From assembly GCF_900142565.1 (NCBI RefSeq), contig NZ_FRBH01000012.1, positions 1 through 64,000 of the forward strand: a DNA stretch of 64,000 nucleotides, written 5' to 3'. Shown piece by piece: positions 43,603-52,781 of this stretch (position 1 is its first letter; each line of letters opens with the position of its first letter). Origin of the DNA: Chishuiella changwenlii. GTDB taxonomy: Bacteria > Bacteroidota > Bacteroidia > Flavobacteriales > Weeksellaceae. Position numbers and translations under genes: made by a program. Below the pieces are notes generated by a model. It did no database searches, was not told the origin of the DNA, and was given only the letters and a program-made list of their open reading frames with translations.

Positions 43603-43670
43603 TCTTATTATTACGGTTGGAATACTTTTTGACAGTAACTAAATATAAACTATTAATAAAATTAAAATAC

Positions 43671-44360
43671 ATGACAGGTTATTACATTATTATTGGTCTT
43701 TTTATGCTAATCAGTTGGTTTGTAAGCAACCAACTACAAAGCAAATTTAGGCATTACTCTAAAGTACATTTAGCAAATGGAATGTCTGGTAGAGAAATAG
43801 CAGAAAGAATGTTGTCAGATAATGGTATTACAGATGTAAAAGTTATCTCTACTCCTGGACAGTTGACAGATCACTACAACCCAGCAGACAAAACAGTAAA
43901 TTTATCAGAAGTCGTTTATCATGAACGAAATGCTGCGGCTGCGGCTGTTGCTGCACACGAATGTGGACATGCTGTGCAACATGCTGTTGGTTATAGTATG
44001 CTACAGCTTCGTTCTAAAATGGTTCCGATGGTAAACATTGCATCACGATTAAATCAATGGATTTTGATGTTAGGTTTAGTTGTAATGATTTCTTCTAAAA
44101 ATGCAACATTATTATGGATTGGTATATTTTTATTTGCTGTTACAACAGCATTTGCATTTATCACTTTGCCAGTAGAATATGATGCTTCTAATAGAGCTTT
44201 AGCTTGGCTAAAAGGAAGAAATATGTTATTACCAAATGAATATGATGGCGCAAAGGATTCTTTGAAATGGGCTGCTCGTACTTATCTTGTAGCTGCTATT
44301 GGTTCATTAGCTCAATTATTATATTTTGTAATGATGGCAATGGGCGGAAGACGCGATTAA
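43671..44360 (+). CDS. Membrane zinc metallopeptidase (PF04298-type)
   Basis: 229 residues from ATG 43671. The frame opens at 43617, but the natural family start is MTGYYIIIGLFMLISW. The first membrane helix is at 3-20. The peptidase motif HECGH (96-100) is preceded by DKTVNLSEVVYHERN. Two or three further helices follow (about 125-165, 205-225). The family consists of membrane-embedded HExxH proteases of unknown substrate (YugP-like). It is a single gene ending in a perfect 17-bp terminator. Confidence 0.88.
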   Translation: MTGYYIIIGLFMLISWFVSNQLQSKFRHYSKVHLANGMSGREIAERMLSDNGITDVKVISTPGQLTDHYNPADKTVNLSEVVYHERNAAAAAVAAHECGHAVQHAVGYSMLQLRSKMVPMVNIASRLNQWILMLGLVVMISSKNATLLWIGIFLFAVTTAFAFITLPVEYDASNRALAWLKGRNMLLPNEYDGAKDSLKWAARTYLVAAIGSLAQLLYFVMMAMGGRRD

Positions 44361-44380
44361 TATTGAAATATAAATATCAA

Positions 44381-44417
44381 AACAAAAAAGGTTAACCGTT
44401 GGTTAACCTTTTTTGTT
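44381..44417. terminator. Intrinsic terminator after the zinc peptidase gene
   Basis: Perfect 17-bp stem AACAAAAAAGGTTAACC (44381-44397) and its complement (44401-44417) with a 3-nt loop. Confidence 0.92.
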
Positions 44418-44505
44418 TAATGATATAAATACTTCATAATCTTGAAGACAACTTCCTCCTCCTCTTTAATCATTTTACTTTGTACGCTGTACTTTATAAA
44501 ACATT

Positions 44506-46122
44506 TTAATTAATTTGCTCCGCCGTATAATCACTTTCATTTCCTAAACGATCAACAGCTTTTAAAGCAACAGCATTTAATTTTTTACCATTTTTCTGCT
44601 TAGATATTGTTTGACTAGTTTTTGAACTATCTAAAATATTTGTTTCCCAATCATTATTATAACGAGTATATAAAACCCACTTAGAAACATTATTAGATGT
44701 TTTATTATCATTCCAGTTCATTACAACATCTGTTGTTTTATTATTAATATATAAGCTTGGTTTTGCTAAACGATCTCCTTTAATCCAATTCATATTTGGT
44801 ATTAACGCCTTTTGCTTATATGGCCCTTCTTTTAAATAAGATAACATGGTTGGATTTTTTGATAAACCTGCAATACTCCAATGTACAACACCAACATTAT
44901 TTTGCAATATCTCTCCAGCCATTTTTACTTGGTTTGTAATTTCTGTTGTTCTATCAGAAACTTTTACTTCTACCGTATTTAAACCTGGCCAAAGGTGACG
45001 ATTATGTGTATTTTCTGATTTCCACCATTCTAATAATTTAGGAAAACTTTGTCCTGTTGAATTGATTGGCCAATATAATTGAGGCGAGAAATAATCTACC
45101 CAACCTTTATTTAACCATAATTTTGCATCTGCATATAATTCATCGTACTGAGAAGAACCCGTGATTCCTGCTGGATAACCTGGTTTCCAAATTCCAAAAG
45201 GACTAATCCCAAACTTAACGTAAGGCTTCTCCTTTTTAATTTCTTTATATATACGTTCTATAATTGTATTAACGTTTTCTCTTCTCCAATCTGCACGAGA
45301 TAATTTACCTCCATTTTTTACATAAATATTCCAAGTCGAATTATCTGGAAAATCTGCTCCTCCATTGTAAGAAGCGTATGGATAAAAATAATCATCGAAA
45401 TGAATTCCATCAATATCATATCTAGAAACAATGTCATGAACGACATCAGAAACGTGATTTTGTGTTTTTTTATCTGCAGGATCAAACCAGTACATTCCGT
45501 TCTTAAGACGTACTACATTTTCTGGAGATTTTTTTACCATAGATTCACTTGTTACCGCTCCTCCACTACTGTGATGTGCGCGATAAGGATTTAACCATAC
45601 GTGTAACTCTATTCCTCTTTTATGCGCTTCTTCTATCCAAAATTGTAATGGATCATAATATGGATATGGACTTTTCCCCTGCTCTCCTGTTAAGAAATAT
45701 GACCATGGTTCTAAGCTACTTTTGTATAATGCATCAGCCGATGGTCTTGCCTGAAAGATTACCGCATTAAAATTATTATCTTCTAACATGTCTAATAATT
45801 TTATAGCTTCTTCTTTTTGCTGTTCTGTTGTAAGATTTCTTTTAGATGGCCAGTTGATATTGGCAACTGTAGCAACCCACGCAGCGCGAAACTCTCTGTT
45901 AACTTCTGGTAAAGTAACTTTAAAAACACCTGTGTTAGGTTTTTCTGTTTCAGTTTTTACAACCGGAGTTTCTGGCTTCTTTACTGGTTGAACTGGTTTA
46001 GTAGTAGTTTTTGGTACGCGTTTATAAACAACTTTTTTATGTGTTTTACTTGTAGAACACGAACTTAGTATTATTAAGATAAAGCAAAATAACCCTATTA
46101 TTTTTCCAATTTTATTATTCAT
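44506..46122 (-). CDS. GH10-like (DUF187) glycosidase-type lipoprotein
   Basis: 538 residues with a lipoprotein signal (ILIILSSCS; lipobox LSSC, lipid Cys at about residue 22). A Pro/Lys/Thr-rich linker to about 65 is followed by a PF02638 (YngK/GHL10) TIM-barrel: FRAAWVATVANINWPS, HVWLNPYRAHHSS, DIDGIHFDDYFYPY and FGISPFGIWKPG. The C-terminal about 100 residues look like a fibronectin-III domain. The family is thought to act on peptidoglycan or surface glycans, but the substrate is not defined. The protein is surface- or periplasm-anchored by inference. It is a single gene with its own promoter. Confidence 0.88.
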   Translation of the reverse strand: MNNKIGKIIGLFCFILIILSSCSTSKTHKKVVYKRVPKTTTKPVQPVKKPETPVVKTETEKPNTGVFKVTLPEVNREFRAAWVATVANINWPSKRNLTTEQQKEEAIKLLDMLEDNNFNAVIFQARPSADALYKSSLEPWSYFLTGEQGKSPYPYYDPLQFWIEEAHKRGIELHVWLNPYRAHHSSGGAVTSESMVKKSPENVVRLKNGMYWFDPADKKTQNHVSDVVHDIVSRYDIDGIHFDDYFYPYASYNGGADFPDNSTWNIYVKNGGKLSRADWRRENVNTIIERIYKEIKKEKPYVKFGISPFGIWKPGYPAGITGSSQYDELYADAKLWLNKGWVDYFSPQLYWPINSTGQSFPKLLEWWKSENTHNRHLWPGLNTVEVKVSDRTTEITNQVKMAGEILQNNVGVVHWSIAGLSKNPTMLSYLKEGPYKQKALIPNMNWIKGDRLAKPSLYINNKTTDVVMNWNDNKTSNNVSKWVLYTRYNNDWETNILDSSKTSQTISKQKNGKKLNAVALKAVDRLGNESDYTAEQIN

Positions 46123-46152
46123 TCTTTCAGTAGTATCGACTATTATACATTA

Positions 46153-46160
46153 CAAATGTA
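46153..46160 (-). promoter_or_regulatory. -7 element (TACATTTG) of the GH10-like gene
   Basis: TAnnTTTG match on the minus strand, 30 bp upstream of the ATG at 46122. Confidence 0.55.
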
Positions 46161-46252
46161 CTAAATATACCATAAAATAAATGCACAAAAAACTGTGCAT
46201 CTATTTTTTATGAAAATAAGTATTTATAATAATATATATTATTGTAATTAAA

Positions 46253-46948
46253 TTATATCGTCTTTAAATATAATTCTTGTAATTCCGCAGCAGAAAATGT
46301 TTTTGAAGGCAGATTCTGAACTAATTCTCCTTGCTTCATAATTCCAATATTTGTTGCAACACTTACTGCATTAAAAATGTCGTGAGTAGCCATTAAAACA
46401 GTTCTTCCTTCTTGTCCAAATTGACGAACTATTTCTGTAAACTCAGCTGTTGCAATGGGATCTAGACCACTAGTAGGCTCATCTAACAACAAAACTTTTG
46501 CATCTTTAGCCAATGCAATAGCAATTCCAACTTTTTGACGCATTCCTTTAGAGTATCCGCCCAAAGGTTTATGGTGAGCAATTTCTTGTAAACCTGTTCT
46601 TTTTAAAAAATCAGATAATTCTTCTTTACTATAATTAAACCCTGCTATTTTAGAAAAGAAATCTAGATTCTCTATTCCTGTAAGATTAGGATATAGCAAT
46701 ACTGTTTCTGGTATATATGCTAAATGTTTTTTAATTTCTTGTGGATTATTTTTTACAGAAATCCCATTGATAAATGCATCACCAGAAGTAGACTTTATTA
46801 ACCCTAAAAGGATATTAATGGTTGTACTTTTTCCTGCACCATTTTGACCAAGTAAAGCAAAAATTTCTCCTTTACCAATTTCTAAATCAAGAGATTTTAG
46901 TGCTGTAAAATCATTATATTTTTTATGAAGATGAACAGTTTTTAGCAT
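46253..46948 (-). CDS. ABC transporter ATP-binding protein (partner of DUF3526 permeases)
   Basis: 231 residues. Walker A is LLGQNGAGKST (about 33-43), the signature is YSKGMRQKV, Walker B is VLLLDEPTSGLDP and the switch His is in ATHDIFNAV. Its start overlaps the preceding permease gene by 7 bp. It is the NTPase of a three-gene exporter unit with two DUF3526 permeases, an arrangement related to NosF/NosY-type or gliding/copper-linked transporters. The substrate is unknown. Confidence 0.93.
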   Translation of the reverse strand: MLKTVHLHKKYNDFTALKSLDLEIGKGEIFALLGQNGAGKSTTINILLGLIKSTSGDAFINGISVKNNPQEIKKHLAYIPETVLLYPNLTGIENLDFFSKIAGFNYSKEELSDFLKRTGLQEIAHHKPLGGYSKGMRQKVGIAIALAKDAKVLLLDEPTSGLDPIATAEFTEIVRQFGQEGRTVLMATHDIFNAVSVATNIGIMKQGELVQNLPSKTFSAAELQELYLKTI

Positions 46949-48288
46949 AATTTTTTGTATTTATTTTGTGATAGAATTAATAGTAGAGCTATAATGATTA
47001 AGTAAGGTGTAAAAACACGGTCTAAATTTATTTTTTCTGAATCAATAAATGTTTTTACAGTTTGCTTACTCCAATTGATAACATCGGCATTATCATTTTC
47101 GAAAATATGTGGGTAAAAATAAAGTCTTTGCTTTTCATGAAAATCCTTTAAACCATTTGCATAATTTAATTGGTTTTCCATTCCTGTTTTAGCAAGTTTA
47201 CTTTGCACTAATTGTGTTTGAATATTTGGTAAAATATAACCAATGAATATCGCAGCATTATTTCTCTGTTCCATTTTATGATTATACTGTTTTGATGACA
47301 ATGAAGATTCTACATCTCCAAGATGTTGCATGGCATAATACCAAATATAGGATGAACTAACATTCTCATCTACATTATAATGACTGAATTGAGGATAAAT
47401 GACATGAAACCTTTTCATTGTTTCTGCTTTCTTTTCGTCCCATTTGTTATGATAACCTTCACGTTGTTCTATTTGTGCTTGTAAGCCTTCTTTTGTTGGA
47501 TATACTTTTTGAATAACCATATTTCCTAACATTGGAAAAATAAAATTCATTCCCATCCAAAGTATAACTAAAGAAAGTGCATTCCATGAAGATGATTTTT
47601 GGTAACTAATTATCCATCTACTTAAAACAAACCAAAAAATAATATATAATAGTCCTACACTGCTATAAATAATAAAATCATAATTTATCGGAATTGCAAT
47701 GTAAAATATTGCAACAGTTAAGAGTAGAAAATAGACAAATACAATTGCTAGAAAGCGAATGAATAATTTAGTATCGATAAGTTTTTTTATACTTTTACTT
47801 TGCACAACCAGTAATTTCCATGTTCCTTTTTCTTGATCATCTGAAATTACATTGTAACAAAATGCAATAATTACAAGAGGAAAAAGAAAAATTAAGACAA
47901 AGGAAAAGTCGAAATTACCAACAACTGCATTTGCTGGGTTAAAGAAATCAGAATTGTTCTTTTGTTCTTCTAAGTTTCTTATTGTAACTCCTTGTATAGA
48001 AGGATTAAGGTCTCTTAAGCCTATATTTAATGCCGTTAATTTTGGCATTTCATTTACCAAATTAAACTTTACATAATATAATAGTAATCCTATGTCGTCG
48101 CTATGTAATGATAAATTTTTATCAAGACTTTCTTGTTGGTAAGCTGCGCTTTTAGCAATAATATCTTCATTTCTATCTAAAAACTTTTTCCCAGTATATA
48201 AAGAGCTTAAACCTGCAAATAATAAAATAATAAGTGAAATAATGTACGCTTTATTTCTACAAAATTGTTTAAATAAGTAATAATTCAT
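46942..48288 (-). CDS. DUF3526 ABC-2-type permease
   Basis: 448 residues. One helix is near residues 17-30, then a large extracytoplasmic loop, a cluster of five helices (about 125-260), a second large soluble segment and a terminal helix (about 430-445). This fits the DUF3526 layout. The start abuts the end of the sister permease (0-bp gap) and the end overlaps the ATPase gene by 7 bp, so all three are translated from one message. Confidence 0.82.
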   Translation of the reverse strand: MNYYLFKQFCRNKAYIISLIILLFAGLSSLYTGKKFLDRNEDIIAKSAAYQQESLDKNLSLHSDDIGLLLYYVKFNLVNEMPKLTALNIGLRDLNPSIQGVTIRNLEEQKNNSDFFNPANAVVGNFDFSFVLIFLFPLVIIAFCYNVISDDQEKGTWKLLVVQSKSIKKLIDTKLFIRFLAIVFVYFLLLTVAIFYIAIPINYDFIIYSSVGLLYIIFWFVLSRWIISYQKSSSWNALSLVILWMGMNFIFPMLGNMVIQKVYPTKEGLQAQIEQREGYHNKWDEKKAETMKRFHVIYPQFSHYNVDENVSSSYIWYYAMQHLGDVESSLSSKQYNHKMEQRNNAAIFIGYILPNIQTQLVQSKLAKTGMENQLNYANGLKDFHEKQRLYFYPHIFENDNADVINWSKQTVKTFIDSEKINLDRVFTPYLIIIALLLILSQNKYKKLC

Positions 48289-49728
48289 TTAGATTAATTT
48301 TAATTTTTTAGCACTTAATTCAACACTTATAACACATAATAACAACCAAAATATAATCGCTAAAAATGGAATTATTTGAGAAAAAACACTCTCCTTTAAC
48401 GAAGAGAATTGATAAGTAAAATCAGGAAACTGTTTCCAATTATCTTTAGTAACCATTGCGGCTTTTTCTCCTGGTAATGGCTTAACATTCGCAATATGTT
48501 CTATTTGTAAATCATTCATGCGTTGTGCTAGCTTATAGCGATAATCTTCTGCCTGCAGTTGAAACTGTTGATAAGCAAAATAATCTGTTCCAGAAGCAGT
48601 CATCGAAATATTTTTAATTGCCATTAAAGGATTTATAAAACCAAACAATTCGTTTAGTTTTTGTTGGCTATTGTATTTTCTTTGTAGTTCGTTTAAATGA
48701 TCTTTGTATATTTTTGCACTAATTCTTTCTCCCTCTTTCATTACAATTCCACCGTAATTAACAGGAAGCTCATCTGTTGTTTTTACATTATATTTTGTTA
48801 GTAAAGAATCTTTAATATGTTTAAAATGTGGATCATCTGGATTATGACTATTTCCTACTTTTAAAACATCTTCTTCAACTTCTGTTTCTAATGCAATTCT
48901 TGATGGTGTTGGATATAAATTTTGAGCTGTGAATTGAACTATTTTCGGTAAAAAAATCACTAAAACTAACCAACAACCAATTAAACTAATTAAAGCTGAA
49001 GAAGAGACTTTACTATTTGCAGAAATTAATACCGTTAGTGTACAAAAAAAGAAATAGTAAATCATGTAAGCTGGTAAGATGACTAAGATTCTCGATAAAA
49101 TATCAATCGTTGTACTTGTTTCTGTTCCAATTGCAGCTAAAAAAACAATTGGAATTACAGGAATTAAAAATAACAAAGAGAATTGCCAAAGTCCCATAAT
49201 TTTTCCCCAGATAATTGCTCTTGGAGAAGCACCTTGAACATTCAAAATTTTTAACGTAGCATCTTCCCTTTCCCTAACAATTAAACCAAATCCTAAAAAA
49301 ATAATAATTAAAGGAACAATACATTGTAAAATGAATGCACTACTAAATGCACCAAATCTTACTAAAACACCAGAACTTCCTGCTTCTGATAAATTGGCTG
49401 TATTTTGTTTATGTGCTTCTAAGAAAATTACATTCCCTAAATAATCATCCAAACCATTATCAAATACACTTAATGGATGTCCAATTCTAAAAACTAGATA
49501 CCCATAATGTGCCATTCTATGTGGATGTTTATCTGGTCTACTTTCCCAATTTTTTCGTGTTTCTTCACGATATTCTTTTACTTTGGAAAACGTTTCATTG
49601 TATTTTATGAATCCAATTCCGATACTCAGAAAACAAAAAAGAAGAACAGTTGTGGCAATTAGTAGACTTTGCTTGCCTTTGAACAGATCTTTTCGTGTTT
49701 TATGAGCGATTTGTTTAAAGTTTGACAT
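48289..49728 (-). CDS. DUF3526 ABC-2-type permease
   Basis: 479 residues, the same architecture as the adjacent permease: N-terminal helix (about 22-40), extracytoplasmic loop with HPHRMAHYGYLVFR, helix cluster (about 125-265), long soluble loop (about 275-440) and terminal helix. A pair of non-identical DUF3526 permeases suggests a heterodimeric exporter. It is the first gene of the three-gene unit; no promoter was recognised in the 304-bp upstream region. Confidence 0.82.
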   Translation of the reverse strand: MSNFKQIAHKTRKDLFKGKQSLLIATTVLLFCFLSIGIGFIKYNETFSKVKEYREETRKNWESRPDKHPHRMAHYGYLVFRIGHPLSVFDNGLDDYLGNVIFLEAHKQNTANLSEAGSSGVLVRFGAFSSAFILQCIVPLIIIFLGFGLIVREREDATLKILNVQGASPRAIIWGKIMGLWQFSLLFLIPVIPIVFLAAIGTETSTTIDILSRILVILPAYMIYYFFFCTLTVLISANSKVSSSALISLIGCWLVLVIFLPKIVQFTAQNLYPTPSRIALETEVEEDVLKVGNSHNPDDPHFKHIKDSLLTKYNVKTTDELPVNYGGIVMKEGERISAKIYKDHLNELQRKYNSQQKLNELFGFINPLMAIKNISMTASGTDYFAYQQFQLQAEDYRYKLAQRMNDLQIEHIANVKPLPGEKAAMVTKDNWKQFPDFTYQFSSLKESVFSQIIPFLAIIFWLLLCVISVELSAKKLKLI

Positions 49729-50032
49729 TTATTTAAAATTTATAAGTAACTGTTAGTATTTCAATAAAACAGCATTGATTATCATTAGAATATCAATATT
49801 TATCATTATTATTTTATAAATAACAATTCGTAATCTGATGTGTAAATTTGAGATTTTTTTACTGTTAAAAAACAGTAATAAACATTGATGTATAGTGAAT
49901 ATGAAAACATTCATTTTCATACTTTAATAGATAGAATAGACAAAGGAATCAACATGTAAAAACATAAAGAATCCATTAAACAAAAAATAAATTATGAACG
50001 CATAACCTATTTTAGTTTTAACTATTAAACTA
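49729..50032. other. Intergenic region, no gene seen
   Basis: 304 bp, strongly AT-rich. The only structure noticed is a short hairpin (ACTGTT/AACAGT) at about 49860-49877. I see no promoter consensus, repeat or RNA gene. Confidence 0.5.
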
Positions 50033-50368
50033 CTATACTAAATATGGAGGTGCCCTAGAGCTAAAGAAGTCTAATAAGCATCGATAATTGATTGCCTTTG
50101 GTTGAGGCATTTCATTATCAATAATAGAACTAATTGGGGTATCTATAACAATAACTTTTGGCATTAAAACCTGATTCATGTGCATGTGAAGTAAACACTG
50201 ACACACATCTTCATTATCAATACACGTTTCTTTGTTATCTTGATGTAATTTGGTTGAAGTTGAGTTACTATGCTGAGAATGTTCTATACACACTCCTATT
50301 CCACTGACATTTATTAAAAACATCAATAGTAAAGGAAGTATCAGTATTTTTCTTAGAAACTCGCTCAT
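50033..50368 (-). CDS. Small Cys/His-rich exported protein
   Basis: 111 residues with an N-terminal hydrophobic signal/anchor (about 7-25). The mature part has a His/Cys pattern: VCIEHSQHSN, TCIDNEDVCQCLLHMHMNQ, then a C-terminal SSRAPPYLV. It resembles small DUF6660/HYC_CC_PP-type proteins of Bacteroidota, usually encoded beside metal (copper) receptors. Here its neighbours are the DUF3526 ABC genes and no receptor is visible. Metal binding is inference. A -7 box lies 14 bp upstream. Confidence 0.6.
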   Translation of the reverse strand: MSEFLRKILILPLLLMFLINVSGIGVCIEHSQHSNSTSTKLHQDNKETCIDNEDVCQCLLHMHMNQVLMPKVIVIDTPISSIIDNEMPQPKAINYRCLLDFFSSRAPPYLV

Positions 50369-50382
50369 TTTTATTAATGCGA

Positions 50383-50390
50383 CAAAATTA
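50383..50390 (-). promoter_or_regulatory. -7 element (TAATTTTG) of the Cys/His-rich gene
   Basis: TAnnTTTG match on the minus strand, 14 bp upstream of the ATG at 50368. Confidence 0.55.
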
Positions 50391-50466
50391 CATTAATTTT
50401 ATAAATCATCACTATCAATGAAAAAAATATAAACAAAAGTTTACATTTTAATAAGAACTAGTTATA

Positions 50467-50490
50467 AAAAAAGCTACCAAATGGTAGCTT
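50467..50490 (-). terminator. Intrinsic terminator after the DUF2911 gene
   Basis: Stem AAGCTACC/GGTAGCTT with loop AAAT; the minus-strand side runs into a T tract. Confidence 0.8.
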
Positions 50491-50513
50491 ATATCGTATT
50501 CTTAGAAAAGAAT

Positions 50514-51248
50514 TTAATATTTTTCTTTTTCTAATTTCTCTTTTAACTCAACAAAATAACTTGGTGCTTTTGCATCTTTAGCAATTGCTTTATTAATCCA
50601 TTTTAATGCCTGTGCTCTATCTAATTTATTTGTATAATAGTAATTAGCAGAGTTGTAAAAATCTCTTGCAGGAGAATTTTCATTCAACTGAGATTTAATC
50701 ATATCTAAAACAGCTTGTTTTGTATTTGTTTCTAATTTAACAACAACAGAAACATCATCCCAAGCTAAAACTAAATCTGCTTTATCTTGTTGTACATTTG
50801 TAAAACGAATTTCGAATGTTTCTAATTTTACACCTTTCGTTTTTGTAGCAGGAGAATTTACTTTTAAAGCTATATTAGATTCTTTCCACTCCTGAGGATT
50901 TCCCCAGTTTTTAGCATCTTTATAAAAAATAACATCCCAACTTTTCTGATTTGGAATTGTGTACAAAGAATATTCACCAGCCGCTAATTCTTTACCATTT
51001 ACTTTTATTGGTTGATCAAATTTTATAACCGTATTTTCATTTGCACCAGTTCTCCAAACTTCTCCATTAGGAACTAATTTTCCGAAAACTTCTCGGTTAT
51101 TAATATTTGGACGATTATATTCAATCTCAAATTCAGTTAATCCAACTTTTTGTTCTATTTCTGCATGCGAACTAACTGCTGGAAACTTCATTTGTGCAAA
51201 AGCACAAGTTCCAACAAGTAAAGCTAAAATTGTTGATGTATTTTTCAT
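50514..51248 (-). CDS. DUF2911 exported protein
   Basis: 244 residues with a signal peptide ending CAFAQ. A DUF2911 domain (about 25-165) shows FEIEYNRPNINNREVFG, NGEVWRTGANENT, AGEYSLYTIPN and DVIFYKD. A short TPR-like tail follows (YNSANYYYTNKLDRAQALKWI). The family is common and periplasmic in Bacteroidota, with unknown function. The start codon overlaps the stop codon of the 53-residue DUF5522 gene by 4 bp (ATGA), implying translational coupling. Confidence 0.85.
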   Translation of the reverse strand: MKNTSTILALLVGTCAFAQMKFPAVSSHAEIEQKVGLTEFEIEYNRPNINNREVFGKLVPNGEVWRTGANENTVIKFDQPIKVNGKELAAGEYSLYTIPNQKSWDVIFYKDAKNWGNPQEWKESNIALKVNSPATKTKGVKLETFEIRFTNVQQDKADLVLAWDDVSVVVKLETNTKQAVLDMIKSQLNENSPARDFYNSANYYYTNKLDRAQALKWINKAIAKDAKAPSYFVELKEKLEKEKY

Positions 51249-51406
51249 TTTTTACTTTTTATTTTATCAGTTTTTTTATCATAGCCATAAGGACAATGTT
51301 TGCAACCACTTTTGCAACAATATCCTCTCTTTTTTAAATATTGAGCCGTAAAAATTCGGAAACCTTCTGGAGATAAATAATAATCTCCTTCTTCAAACTT
51401 TTTCAT
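51245..51406 (-). CDS. DUF5522 small Cys-rich protein
   Basis: 53 residues, shorter than common length cut-offs, read directly from the sequence. It contains the pattern GDYYLSPEGFRIFTAQYLKK followed by RGYCCKSGCKHCPYGY, matching the DUF5522 family (YCC..GC.HCPY). The four clustered cysteines and one histidine look like a metal or iron-sulfur site. The stop codon overlaps the DUF2911 start by 4 bp, so the two are coupled. Function unknown. Confidence 0.85.
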   Translation of the reverse strand: MKKFEEGDYYLSPEGFRIFTAQYLKKRGYCCKSGCKHCPYGYDKKTDKIKSKK

Positions 51407-51472
51407 TTCTAATCCTGTGAAATTACAAAATAATTTGAAAAAAAGTTTAAATGAATTCTCTTTATAAATTGT

Positions 51473-51480
51473 TACTTTTG
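51473..51480 (+). promoter_or_regulatory. -7 element (TACTTTTG)
   Basis: TAnnTTTG match 55 bp upstream of the ATG at 51536; it would drive the three-gene plus-strand unit. Confidence 0.5.
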
Positions 51481-51535
51481 TAGAAAGCTATGCTTGTTGT
51501 ACATTCTTAAGATTATCTTTAATTAAACGATTTTT

Positions 51536-51862
51536 ATGTTTGTTATTGTTTTACGTCAAATATTTCGGAAAAACTTTATTGGAATAGCTATTTTTCCATT
51601 TATTATTCTGAGAGATAAAAATCTAAAAAACAATCCAACTATTATTAATCACGAGAAAATTCATCTTATTCAACAACTTGAACTCTTAATTTTTCTGTTT
51701 TACATTTGGTACATAATCGAGTATTTTATTCGGTTAATTATATCAAAAGATCAACACAAAGCATACAGAAATATAAGTTTCGAAAAAGAAGCTTACGCTA
51801 ACGAAGACAATCTAAATTATTTGAAAAACCGAAAATTTTATAGCTTTTTAAACTATTTATAA
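51536..51862 (+). CDS. Small membrane protein with an HExxH motif
   Basis: 108 residues. HEKIH (39-43) sits in IINHEKIHLIQQLELL. A membrane helix follows (about 48-68), and E83/E85 in SFEKEAYANE could be the third metal ligand. The HExxH...E spacing and helix resemble a minimal metallopeptidase core (M48/M56-like or DUF4157-like), but no catalytic function is known. It is 1 bp upstream of the PLP-enzyme gene. Confidence 0.7.
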   Translation: MFVIVLRQIFRKNFIGIAIFPFIILRDKNLKNNPTIINHEKIHLIQQLELLIFLFYIWYIIEYFIRLIISKDQHKAYRNISFEKEAYANEDNLNYLKNRKFYSFLNYL

Positions 51863-51863
51863 A

Positions 51864-52781
51864 ATGATTTGGAACGAATATAAAGCGGAAATACAAGAAA
51901 TCAATTTATCTACAATTACTACTCAAAATATTAAACTATGTATTTTGAGAGAGGATTTAAATCATCCCGAAATTTCTGGTAATAAATTTAGAAAATTAAA
52001 GTATAATTTAATTGAAGCAAAAGAATTAGGTTTCAAAAAAATTCTAACATTTGGTGGCGCTTTTTCTAATCATATTGCAGCGACTGCTGCTGCTGGAAAA
52101 TTACACGGATTTGAAACAGTTGGAATAATTCGTGGCGAAGAATTAGAAAATAAAATAGATGAAAATTCTACGTTACGTTTTGCTAAAAAATGTGGAATGA
52201 AATTTCACTTTATTTCAAGAGAAGAATACAGACAAAAAGATCAGCCAGATTTTTTAGAAAAATTACAAAAACAATTTCCAGATACTTACATTATACCAGA
52301 AGGCGGAACAAATAATTTAGCCATAAAAGGGTGTAAAGAAATTTTATACGATAACTGTTTTAATTTTGATTATATAGCAACCGCTATCGGAACTGGAGGA
52401 ACTATTGCTGGTGTAATAGAAAGCTCGCAACCCCATCAAACCATTTTAGGCTTCCCTAGTTTAAAAGGTGATTTTATTGTAAATGATATACGTAACTTAA
52501 CAGAAAAAGAGAATTTTACTATTTTTAATCAATTTCATTTTGGAGGATATGGAAAAGTTAACGAAGAATTAATTACTTTTGTAAATGATTTTAAACGAAT
52601 TAACCAAATTCAATTAGATCCTATTTATACAGGAAAAATGGTTTTTGGGATAATGGAGTTAATTAAAAATAATTATTTCGAAGAAAATTCAACTATCTTA
52701 ATGATTCATACTGGTGGATTACAAGGAATTGAAGGAATGAATAAACTTCTGAAAAAAAAGAACAAAACACTTATTGAATGA
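51864..52781 (+). CDS. D-cysteine desulfhydrase / ACC deaminase-family PLP enzyme
   Basis: 305 residues, fold type II PLP enzyme. The Schiff-base lysine is K41 in EISGNKFRKL. The phosphate/carboxylate loop is GGAFSNHIAATAAAG, and the glycine-rich loop is IGTGGTIAG. The family degrades D-cysteine or 1-aminocyclopropane-1-carboxylate; D-cysteine is the more common bacterial activity. Its stop overlaps the next gene's start by 4 bp (ATGA). Confidence 0.88.
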   Translation: MIWNEYKAEIQEINLSTITTQNIKLCILREDLNHPEISGNKFRKLKYNLIEAKELGFKKILTFGGAFSNHIAATAAAGKLHGFETVGIIRGEELENKIDENSTLRFAKKCGMKFHFISREEYRQKDQPDFLEKLQKQFPDTYIIPEGGTNNLAIKGCKEILYDNCFNFDYIATAIGTGGTIAGVIESSQPHQTILGFPSLKGDFIVNDIRNLTEKENFTIFNQFHFGGYGKVNEELITFVNDFKRINQIQLDPIYTGKMVFGIMELIKNNYFEENSTILMIHTGGLQGIEGMNKLLKKKNKTLIE

